DNA of 13,980 bases, from the NCBI GenBank assembly GCA_964639225.1, contig CAZXCK010000117.1, forward strand, positions 1-13,980, in the 5' to 3' direction. The stretch comes from CAZXCK01 sp964639225 (lineage in GTDB: Bacteria > Chloroflexota > Anaerolineae > Aggregatilineales > Phototrophicaceae). This document shows positions 7,291 to 13,469 of this stretch, one piece after another. Position 1 is the first letter of the stretch. Every line of letters begins with the position of its first letter. The translations under genes and the position numbers were made by a program. Below the pieces are notes generated by a model. The model was not told where the DNA came from. It did not search any database and saw nothing but the letters and a program-made list of their open reading frames with translations.

Positions 7291-7674
7291 ATGACGTATC
7301 TGCAGCGGATTGACTACCGCCCTACAACCGATCATCTGACACCAGAAGAGCAGGAATTTCTGCGCGAGCACTTCATGGCCTACGGCGCTGAGATGGTCGT
7401 TGACGGCCAGCCGGTCCAGTGGGAACATATCCAGGAAGTGGAAGTCGTACCAGCGCCGCGCGCGGCGGGTCCGGCGGGCTGGCTGGTCAAAAAGCTGTTT
7501 TTGCAGGGCCAGGACCGCTATCATGTCGGCGTTTACTTCGGCGCGATGGAAGCGGTGCTGCCCAACATCACCTGGGATACCGCGCGTTACGTCGTGGAAA
7601 CGGTCGCCTATTATGCCCCTCAGCCTGTCGTCTACAAAGGCCCGGAGAACCTCGTCCGCCTCACCGAAATCTGA
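7291..7674 (+). CDS. Uncharacterised small protein, possibly PH-like fold
   Basis: I do not recognise a named family. The 127-aa product is soluble, without signal or membrane segment. An acidic helical start (LTPEEQEFLREHF) leads to VVDGQPVQWEHIQEVEVV, then GWLVKKLF, RYHVGVYFGAMEAVLPNI and a final helix WDTARYVVETVAYYAP. Alternating strands ending in one amphipathic helix are what a bacterial PH/GRAM-like domain looks like, but this is inference from secondary-structure pattern only. ATG 7291 is preferred (GGAGAGAG at 7272-7279). A GTG at 7261 would add ten residues and leave the transcript nearly leaderless if the TACAAT at 7246 is used. The stop lies inside the next gene, so translation of the lipoprotein may be coupled to it. 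Confidence 0.75.
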   Translation: MTYLQRIDYRPTTDHLTPEEQEFLREHFMAYGAEMVVDGQPVQWEHIQEVEVVPAPRAAGPAGWLVKKLFLQGQDRYHVGVYFGAMEAVLPNITWDTARYVVETVAYYAPQPVVYKGPENLVRLTEI

Positions 7675-8908
7675 AGCCGTCCGCCGCTGGCTGGCGCTGC
7701 TGATTCTGCTGCTGACCGGCTGCGCCGCTGCCGCCAATGACACCGGCCCCGCGCCGCACAGCGCCTGGGGGCCGGTCGTCACGCTGGCCCAGGCCGCCCA
7801 GATGGACGCCCCCGCGCTGTGGCTGGACGGCGACACCGTCCGCGCCGCCTGGACCGGCCACGACGAACACCCATACGCCCTGATGTGGGCCGGTATCCCC
7901 GCCGAATCGCCCGACCCATCGCCAACAGCCGAACGCCTGACCCTGCCCGTGACCTTTCCGCATGCCTGGGCGGCCCTGCCCGCCGCCAGCCAGCACACGC
8001 ATCTGCTGTGGCTGGACGCCGACCCCGCCGATGCCAGCGGCACGCGGCGGCTGTGGCTGGCGGTCGTCACACCCGATCTGCTGGTGGAACGCGGCCCGCT
8101 GGCCCTCAGCGATGGCGCGGTGGGTCACTACGCGGCCAGCGCCGCCGCCGATCAGAGCGTGTGGGTGGTGTGGAGCAGCGGGCCGCTGGCCGAGCCGGAC
8201 CTGCACGCGCGCAGCATCGACCGCGCCGGGCGTCCGCGCCTGCCGCAGCGCATCGTCCAGGGCGGGGACTGGCCCGCGCTCGTCCGCGTCGCTGACGCGC
8301 CTGTTCTGTTGTACCAGCGACTGCCCGACCGCCGCCTGACCGTCGCCCGGCTGGGCGAGGGCGGCCTCAGTGACGCGCATGCCGTCGCGCCCTGGCCGCG
8401 CCTGGAGACCGGCGATCGGCTGGCGGCTTTCAGCGCCGGGGCGGACCGCACCCATGTCTACGCGCTGTGGACCATCGTGCGCGCCGCTGGCGTCGTCGAA
8501 ACGTGGTGGAGCAGCGCCCCACTGGACGCCGAATCCTGGCCGGACCCGGCTCCGCTGACCGTCGCCGTCCAGCCCGGCACGACGTTCGAGACCGGCTTCA
8601 ACGGCGGCGCGGCGAACGTCGCCAGCGACGGCGTCGCCAGCGACGGCGGCGAAACGGTGCGCTGGTCGTCGCCGCTGCCCGCTGTCTATGACCGGCTGCC
8701 CATCGCGGCAGAGGTGGGCAATACGCTGGGCGTGCTCTACGTCGAGGGCGGCAGCGTGCGCGCCTTCCAGCCGGTGATCGACCTGCCCGCGCCGGGACTG
8801 ATCGGAGTCCCCGCCATCCGCGCCGACCGCGACCGCCATCTGACGCTCGCCTGGTCCCAGCCGGATTCGACCGACCGCGCCAGCCTCAACCTGACGACCA
8901 CCCGCTGA
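7613..8908 (+). CDS. Predicted lipoprotein with beta-propeller-like repeats
   Basis: The product is 431 aa from ATG 7613, the only ATG/GTG/TTG in frame near the signal peptide. A basic n-region (residues 1-25, with RR before the hydrophobic core) and LALLILLLTGC give a lipobox with Cys37 as lipid-anchor site, so the protein should sit on the outer face of the membrane. The mature part has recurring strand motifs: WLDGDTVRAAW, HLLWLDAD, SVWVVWSSG, HVYALWTIV and a last HLTLAWSQP. These are typical of sialidase- or WD-like propellers; no catalytic residues stand out. It overlaps the previous gene by 62 nt in another frame, and GGAAAC lies 12-17 nt before the ATG. A 15-bp tandem duplication occurs at 8618-8647. 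I cannot name the ligand or substrate. Confidence 0.75.
   Translation: MPLSLSSTKARRTSSASPKSEAVRRWLALLILLLTGCAAAANDTGPAPHSAWGPVVTLAQAAQMDAPALWLDGDTVRAAWTGHDEHPYALMWAGIPAESPDPSPTAERLTLPVTFPHAWAALPAASQHTHLLWLDADPADASGTRRLWLAVVTPDLLVERGPLALSDGAVGHYAASAAADQSVWVVWSSGPLAEPDLHARSIDRAGRPRLPQRIVQGGDWPALVRVADAPVLLYQRLPDRRLTVARLGEGGLSDAHAVAPWPRLETGDRLAAFSAGADRTHVYALWTIVRAAGVVETWWSSAPLDAESWPDPAPLTVAVQPGTTFETGFNGGAANVASDGVASDGGETVRWSSPLPAVYDRLPIAAEVGNTLGVLYVEGGSVRAFQPVIDLPAPGLIGVPAIRADRDRHLTLAWSQPDSTDRASLNLTTTR
8618..8647 (+). repeat. 15-bp perfect tandem duplication inside the lipoprotein gene
   Basis: GTCGCCAGCGACGGC occurs twice in direct succession (8618-8632 and 8633-8647). It codes VASDG-VASDG in frame and lies in a glycine-rich loop between propeller-like strands. 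It looks like a recent slippage event. Confidence 0.85.
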
Positions 8909-8952
8909 CCCTCGCCGGTCTTATACGATTGGTCTACGCCATCAGATCACGC

Positions 8953-8981
8953 TCTACAAGCCGCGCCGATGGCGGTATACT
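8953..8981 (+). promoter_or_regulatory. Promoter of the TIM-barrel gene
   Basis: TCTACA (8953-8958, 4 of 6 to TTGACA) and TATACT (8976-8981, 5 of 6 to TATAAT) are exactly 17 nt apart. The -10 ends 38 nt before the ATG at 9020. The rest of the 111-nt gap after the lipoprotein stop holds nothing else clear. Confidence 0.5.
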
Positions 8982-9019
8982 GGGCGCTGTTCGTCCGCAC
9001 GAAACGGAGCGCCAGCCCT

Positions 9020-9862
9020 ATGCAACTGGCTGTCAACTATTCGCTCATGGCCCGCGATCTGCTGCGCGGGGGGCACATCGATCTGGACCTGTACAAATGC
9101 CCGGATACCGCTGAGTCCGTGCGCGCGGCGCGCCAGGATCGCCCGGCTTACGTTCACTTCGCGCTGCACGCTGGCGCACAGCGCGTCGCCGCCGCCGACT
9201 GGGCGCACATCGAGCATCTGCTGGAAAACTCTGACACGCATTACATCAACGTGCATATCGCGCCCAATCTGCGCGATTTCCCCGGCCTGGAACTCGACAC
9301 CCGCGACCCGGCCTGGACCGAGCGCCTCACCGAAGCCACCCTGGCCGACATCGACCACGCTGCGCGGCGCTTTGGCGCGGAGCGCGTCATCCTGGAGAAT
9401 GTGCCCTGGGACCCCGATCCGCAGTACGCCATCCCGCGCCCGGTGCTGGAACTCGACGTGATTAACCGTATCGTGCGCGAATCCGGCTGCGGTTACCTGC
9501 TGGACCTGTCGCACGCACGTATCGCCGCGCTGTACCTGGGCATAGACGAAATCGCCTACATCGACGCCATGCCCGTCGACCGGCTGCGCGAGCTGCACAT
9601 CACCGGCACGCGCTACTTTGACCACGAATCCCGCTGGCGCGACCATTATCCGATGCTGACCCACGACTGGCGGCTCGCCGAGCACGCCCTGGCGCAGATC
9701 GGGCGTGGTGCCTGGGCTGTGCCGGACATCGTCGCCCTGGAATCGGGCGGCGTGGCCGAATCGTATGCCGTGCGGGTCAGCGCCGCAGACCTGACCGCCG
9801 AGATGAAGCGGCTGGCGGCCCTGATCGACGCGGCCCGCGTCCAGCGCGCCGCGCTGGGGTAA
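9020..9862 (+). CDS. TIM-barrel protein, xylose-isomerase/DUF692-like
   Basis: This 280-aa cytosolic protein has no signal peptide. Its strand-helix alternation fits a TIM barrel, with polar residues at strand ends: YVHF (His46), INVHIAP (His79), ILENVP (Glu126), LLDLSHA (Asp162, His165), ELHITG (His193), RDHYP (Asp208, His209), THDW (His215, Asp216) and ALESGG (Glu241). This order of His-Glu-Asp-His-His-Glu recalls divalent-metal sugar isomerases and the DUF692 family, whose members MbnB and TglH are multinuclear iron oxidases that modify peptides. The classic DUF692 D-x-H motif is not exact here. No precursor peptide or partner protein is visible nearby. ATG 9020 is chosen because the promoter at 8953-8981 lies upstream and GGAG at 9006-9009 serves it; an ATG at 8969 falls inside the promoter. 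The fold is fairly sure, the reaction unknown. Confidence 0.75.
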   Translation: MQLAVNYSLMARDLLRGGHIDLDLYKCPDTAESVRAARQDRPAYVHFALHAGAQRVAAADWAHIEHLLENSDTHYINVHIAPNLRDFPGLELDTRDPAWTERLTEATLADIDHAARRFGAERVILENVPWDPDPQYAIPRPVLELDVINRIVRESGCGYLLDLSHARIAALYLGIDEIAYIDAMPVDRLRELHITGTRYFDHESRWRDHYPMLTHDWRLAEHALAQIGRGAWAVPDIVALESGGVAESYAVRVSAADLTAEMKRLAALIDAARVQRAALG

Positions 9863-9897
9863 CTGGACTTCTATTTTTCTGCTGGCACGGCATTGAG

Positions 9898-9903
9898 TAC
9901 AAT
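9898..9903 (+). promoter_or_regulatory. Possible -10 element (TACAAT) before the large FHA gene
   Basis: TACAAT ends 39 nt before ATG 9943. The sequence 17 nt upstream (TTTTCT) matches a -35 only at three positions, so the promoter is probable rather than clear. Confidence 0.35.
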
Positions 9904-9942
9904 GAGAGCACAGACACGGCTCTCGTGAAGGGATAGGGCTAA

Positions 9943-11913
9943 ATGGCCTACGGTCGCCTGGACGTTTTCTGGCCCGACGGCAAATTTGATAGCTATCTGC
10001 TGGTCAATCCGAGTGTGTCGGTGGGCCGCTCGGCGGGGTGTACCATCACGCTGGATACCGATACGCTCTCGCGCTATCACTTCAGCATCACCCTGACCGA
10101 CGACGAGCCGGTGATCGCCGACATGGACTCGGCTAACGGCACCTTCGTCGATGGCGTGCGCCTGGCCGACAGCCAGACGCTGACCCTCCAGGGCGGCGAG
10201 GAAATCCAGGTCGGCGCGCTGCGCATGATCTTCCATCGCATGGACGACATGCCGACAGTGCCGCTTTCCGAACTGGAAGATACCCAGCGTTACGAGCGCG
10301 ACGACACCGGCTTTTTCATCGACGTGCAGGGTCCGCATTTCGCCGTGCCGCCCGGCTCGCACACATCCATCGAGATCGCCCTGACCAACAGCGGCAAAGA
10401 GCCGCAGCGCTATCTCATCAGCGTGACGGGGCTGCCCAACGGCTGGGCGCGCGTCAACCGCCCGGAAGTGCTGGTTGACCCCGGCGAGACTGCGCCCATT
10501 CTGGTCAACGTCAAGCCGCTGCGCCGCAGCGACAGCACCCCCGGCGACTACCCGATTAAGATCGTCGCCGCGCTCAAGAGCCACCCGGAAACACGCATCG
10601 AGGCCGACCTGACGGTGCGTATTCTGCCCTACAGCGGCTTTGGCATGGCATTGGCCAGCCGCCACGTCACACCTTACGAGCCGTTCCGGCTGCACATGCA
10701 CAACCAGGGCAGCGCCGGTCTGCCGCTGTATGTGATGGGCCGCAGCAAAAACGACGCACTGCGCTTCGCTATCGCCCAGCCGCAGATGGTGCTGGCCCCC
10801 GGCCAGCGGATTGTCGTCAACGGCGCCATCACACCGCGCCGCCGCCGGTTGTTTGGCGCGCCCAGAGATCACAGCTTCGATATCATGGTGCGCTCGCGCG
10901 ATGAGGCCGCCTTCCTGGCGGTGGAGCGTGGCGTCTATACCGAGATGGCCGTCATGCCGCGCTGGACAGCCTTCGCGCTGGCCGCGCTGAGTCTGGGCGT
11001 GGTTCTGCTGCTGGCGGCGGCCCTGACGCTGCTGCTGCGCCAGCCACCCCCGGAGCCGCAGGTAGTCGATTTCCAGGCGTTCAGCGCCGAGGTCGCGCGC
11101 GGCGAGCCGCTGGCCCTCACCTGGCAGGTCGAAAACGCCGAACAGCTTGTCATCAGCGTGGACGGCGAGCCAGTGGGCGATCCGCTGCCGGGGACCGTCA
11201 CCACCGCCGAGATCGACACGACCGGTTACGAGGGCACGATCAGCGTGCGGCTGGAAGCCATCCGGGGCGACCTGCGCGCCGACCGCGCGGTGGGCGTGGT
11301 CGTCTACAGGCCGCTGGTGCTGGATTATTTCGAGGTCACGCCGCTGACCATGGTGCGCGATGTCGTGCAGTCGCTGAACGTACGCTGGCGTGTCGAAGGC
11401 GCGGTTGAGACGCGCGTCGAGGGGCTGGACCGCTACGGCGTGGGCGGCTTCTTCGAGCCGAGCTACGGGCCGGAAGGCATGCTGAACGACGTGCCCGGCA
11501 TCCCGACCGAACCATTTACACTGGTGCTGCTGGCCGAGGATGAGCGCGGCAACGTCCAGCAGTACACGGTCGATGTCGATGTCGTCCCGGCCCAGTGTCT
11601 CACCGCCCAGGCGGACCTCACCCTGTACGACGAACCGGCGACGACGGCCAACGTCGTCAGCACCGTCCCGGATGTGGGTACGGTGCTGGTGGTCAACGGG
11701 CGCGACGACGCTACCCGCTGGCTGCGGACTCAGGTCGAAGGCGCGGGCGAGGTGTGGGCGCAGCGCGACCAACTGACGTGCGCCGAGAATTTCGCGCCGG
11801 AGAATCTGCGGCTGGTGGCGCAGGCCATCCCGACCGAGCCGCTTCCGACCGGAACACCCACAGCGGAACCCACAGCGACAGCAGCAGCGCCAACGCTCAC
11901 ACCGGCGCCGTAA
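9943..11913 (+). CDS. FHA / Ig-like / transmembrane / SH3b-like protein
   Basis: The 656-aa protein begins with an FHA domain (about 1-100) carrying VGRS (Arg29), SRYH (43-46) and ANGTFVDG (Asn65-Gly66-Thr67), all phosphothreonine-site residues. Residues about 120-330 look like two Ig-like strand-rich domains (NSGKEPQRYLISVTGLPNGW resembles NEW3-type domains). One membrane helix at 341-365 (FALAALSLGVVLLLAAALTLLL) is followed by more Ig-like sequence. An SH3b-like segment (552-613) is bounded by Cys552 and Cys613, and a Pro/Thr tail (630-656) ends the protein. FHA domains are cytosolic, so the C-terminal half should be outside. Oddly, the first Ig-like pair would then be cytosolic. GGG at 9936-9938 and AAGGGA before it support ATG 9943. 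The next gene starts 84 nt downstream. Phosphorylation-responsive envelope scaffold is my inference. Confidence 0.85.
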   Translation: MAYGRLDVFWPDGKFDSYLLVNPSVSVGRSAGCTITLDTDTLSRYHFSITLTDDEPVIADMDSANGTFVDGVRLADSQTLTLQGGEEIQVGALRMIFHRMDDMPTVPLSELEDTQRYERDDTGFFIDVQGPHFAVPPGSHTSIEIALTNSGKEPQRYLISVTGLPNGWARVNRPEVLVDPGETAPILVNVKPLRRSDSTPGDYPIKIVAALKSHPETRIEADLTVRILPYSGFGMALASRHVTPYEPFRLHMHNQGSAGLPLYVMGRSKNDALRFAIAQPQMVLAPGQRIVVNGAITPRRRRLFGAPRDHSFDIMVRSRDEAAFLAVERGVYTEMAVMPRWTAFALAALSLGVVLLLAAALTLLLRQPPPEPQVVDFQAFSAEVARGEPLALTWQVENAEQLVISVDGEPVGDPLPGTVTTAEIDTTGYEGTISVRLEAIRGDLRADRAVGVVVYRPLVLDYFEVTPLTMVRDVVQSLNVRWRVEGAVETRVEGLDRYGVGGFFEPSYGPEGMLNDVPGIPTEPFTLVLLAEDERGNVQQYTVDVDVVPAQCLTAQADLTLYDEPATTANVVSTVPDVGTVLVVNGRDDATRWLRTQVEGAGEVWAQRDQLTCAENFAPENLRLVAQAIPTEPLPTGTPTAEPTATAAAPTLTPAP

Positions 11914-11923
11914 GGGGTATAAT
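11896..11923 (+). promoter_or_regulatory. Promoter candidate of the membrane-protein pair
   Basis: CTCACA (11896-11901) and a perfect TATAAT (11918-11923) are 16 nt apart, with the -35 inside the end of the FHA gene. The leader to ATG 11998 would be about 70 nt. A nine-codon frame ATG...TAA at 11962-11988 sits in it and is probably chance. Confidence 0.4.
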
Positions 11924-11997
11924 CAGGCGAGGCATGATTCACGATCGATGGAAAGATAGATATGCTGTTGGTGCAGGTTAGCCGGTAAGCCATAACG

Positions 11998-12387
11998 ATG
12001 GGTCGATTTTTGCTTTCATTGGTAATTGGGTTGGTCCTGGGCGGATTGCTGGGACTCTATCTGGGGTGGGGACCGTTCGCGGTGGTCTATGTAGACAGCC
12101 CTGCCAGCGCCCTTAGCGACCGCTTTAAGGACGACTACACGGTGATGGTCGCCAGCGGCTACCTGGTGGATGGCGACGCCACCGCCGCCGTCGAGCGCCT
12201 GCGCGTGCTGGGCGTGCAGAATGTGCCCGTCTACGTCCAGGAGACGACCGAGCGCTTTATCACCAGCTCGCGCGATGCCGACGACATCTACCGTCTGGTG
12301 GCCCTCTCCGAAGGGCTGGGACGGCTGACCTCGATCATGGAGCCGTACCGTAACATCAACGTCGGCGCGACGGGGCGCGCACCATGA
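11998..12387 (+). CDS. Uncharacterised single-pass membrane protein (paralogue 1)
   Basis: I do not recognise a named family. The 129-aa product starts with a short basic end (MGR) and one long hydrophobic helix, residues 4-33 (LLSLVIGLVLGGLLGLYLGW), which may be an uncleaved anchor. The rest is about 95 residues of soluble helical sequence with DDYTVMVASGYLVDGDATAAVERLRVLG near the membrane, then VPVYVQETTERF and DIYRLVALSEGLGRLTSIM. The helix pattern is shared with the next gene, so the two look like paralogues. Its stop overlaps the next start (ATGA), meaning coupled translation. There is no clear Shine-Dalgarno (GGTAAG at 11985 is weak). The positive N-terminus suggests the soluble part lies outside the cytosol. 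Confidence 0.78.
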   Translation: MGRFLLSLVIGLVLGGLLGLYLGWGPFAVVYVDSPASALSDRFKDDYTVMVASGYLVDGDATAAVERLRVLGVQNVPVYVQETTERFITSSRDADDIYRLVALSEGLGRLTSIMEPYRNINVGATGRAP

Positions 12388-13343
12388 GCGACCAGACGAT
12401 CAGCAACGACGTGGACGAGATGCCCCGCCAGGACCGGCCCGCGCGCGTGCGCCAGCGCAGCCGCTACGACCGCCCGCGCACTTACATCTCGTGGGTGGGG
12501 CTGGTGCTGGGGCTGGCCCTGGGCGTGGGCGGTGGCCTGTTCTACACCTGGAACCTCGCCCCGGTTGAGGAATTCGACACCGCGCCCTGGCAGCTCCGCC
12601 AGGACGACCTGGATCAGTTCGTCGTCGCCGTGATGCTGGACTACGCCCATGACGCCGATCTGGCGCGGACCGTCAGCCGGTTGGTGGACCTGCGCCTGCC
12701 TGGCAACGACCCCATTCAGAGCGTGGCCGATACGGCCTGCCGTCTGGCGCGCAGCGGCTTCGTCGACAGCAGCAGCGGCCTGCGCGCCATCCGCAATATG
12801 ATGGTTTTCTACCAGCAGCAGGGAAAAAGCGGCTGCGCCGACCAGCTCATCCCGCTCGACGAGAGCCAGTCGACGCCGGTGGTGCAGGTGGTACTGCCCA
12901 CACCCACGCTGCGACCGCCCGCCACCAAGACACCCACGCCGCCGGCGGAAGTCGCGCCGCCCACATCGCCGCCGACCGCGCCGCCGCTGGCACCCACGTC
13001 GCCGCCGCGCCGCGCCTTCGAGATTCTGTCGCGCAGCAGCTTCTGCGACCCGCGTTTCTCCGGTACGATCGAGGTGCGCGTGCTGGACATCAACGGCAAC
13101 GAGATTCCCGGCCAGCCCGTCCGCGTGCGCTGGGATGGCGGCGAGAGTACCTTCTACACGGGCCTGAAGCCGGAGCGCGGCCCCGGCTACGCCGATTTCC
13201 AGATGGAAGCGGGCCGCGCCTACACGATTGAGATGCCGCGCCTGTCCGACCCGTCATCAACGCCACTGACGGCGACCGAATGCTTCACCGAAGGCGGCCA
13301 GCAGACCATTACGTCCTACCGCGTGACGTTCCGGGGCGGCTGA
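12384..13343 (+). CDS. Uncharacterised single-pass membrane protein with Ig-like C-domain (paralogue 2)
   Basis: The 319-aa product has a basic cytosolic tail (RPARVRQRSRYDRPR), one membrane helix at 34-56 (WVGLVLGLALGVGGGLFYTW) and a helical domain (about 70-155: DDLDQFVVAVMLDYAHDADLARTVSRLVDLRLP). A Pro/Thr/Ala linker of about 40 residues (170-208) follows. The C-terminal strand-rich domain (210-319) looks like a carboxypeptidase-regulatory or Ig fold (IEVRVLDINGNEIPGQPVRVRW, then YTIEM). The helical domain resembles that of the preceding gene, whose stop overlaps this start by 4 nt. Positive-inside reading puts the linker and C-domain outside, and the linker fits a wall or envelope spacer. 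Cys residues in the helical part (SGC) and the C-domain (FCDP, ECF) could pair, but this is not shown. Function unknown. Confidence 0.8.
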   Translation: MSDQTISNDVDEMPRQDRPARVRQRSRYDRPRTYISWVGLVLGLALGVGGGLFYTWNLAPVEEFDTAPWQLRQDDLDQFVVAVMLDYAHDADLARTVSRLVDLRLPGNDPIQSVADTACRLARSGFVDSSSGLRAIRNMMVFYQQQGKSGCADQLIPLDESQSTPVVQVVLPTPTLRPPATKTPTPPAEVAPPTSPPTAPPLAPTSPPRRAFEILSRSSFCDPRFSGTIEVRVLDINGNEIPGQPVRVRWDGGESTFYTGLKPERGPGYADFQMEAGRAYTIEMPRLSDPSSTPLTATECFTEGGQQTITSYRVTFRGG

Positions 13344-13409
13344 GATGGCCCCGGCGGCTCAATAACGCATCGGGTCGCATTCCGTGCGCCCGGACGATCA
13401 GAATCAAAA

Positions 13410-13444
13410 ACGGCCCGCGCCAGATAGTCCCCGACGCGGGCCGT
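13410..13444. terminator. Bidirectional terminator between convergent genes
   Basis: A perfect 10-bp GC-rich stem (ACGGCCCGCG 13410-13419, CGCGGGCCGT 13435-13444) has a 15-nt loop. On the minus strand it is followed by T4, giving a good intrinsic terminator for the gene ending at 13470. On the plus strand the trailing GCCTTTG is a weaker T-run, for the membrane-protein pair. The rest of the gap 13344-13469 holds nothing else clear. Confidence 0.75.
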
Positions 13445-13469
13445 GCCTTTGTATCCGGCCAGTGGCTGG

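Noticed and set aside
7024..8839. Minus-strand frames of 348 and 392 aa opposite the 7291 and lipoprotein genes
   Set aside because: No motifs, skewed composition, and they overlap each other and real plus-strand genes.
9841..9880. Hairpin CCAGCGC-GCC-GCGCTGG followed by a T5 run, as terminator of the TIM-barrel gene
   Set aside because: The stem lies inside the last codons and the T-run is 17 nt away, too far for an intrinsic terminator.
9883..9899. TGGCACG as a sigma-54 -24 element before the large FHA gene
   Set aside because: The -12 region reads TGAG instead of TTGC, and a TACAAT overlaps the same place.
9871..11772. Minus-strand open frame of 633 aa opposite the large FHA gene
   Set aside because: Same reason: low-complexity His/Arg/Gln-rich translation with no recognisable motif, over a convincing plus-strand gene.
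11962..11988. Nine-codon leader peptide upstream of the membrane-protein pair
   Set aside because: No ribosome binding site, no attenuator-type hairpins and no codon bias; frames this short occur by chance.
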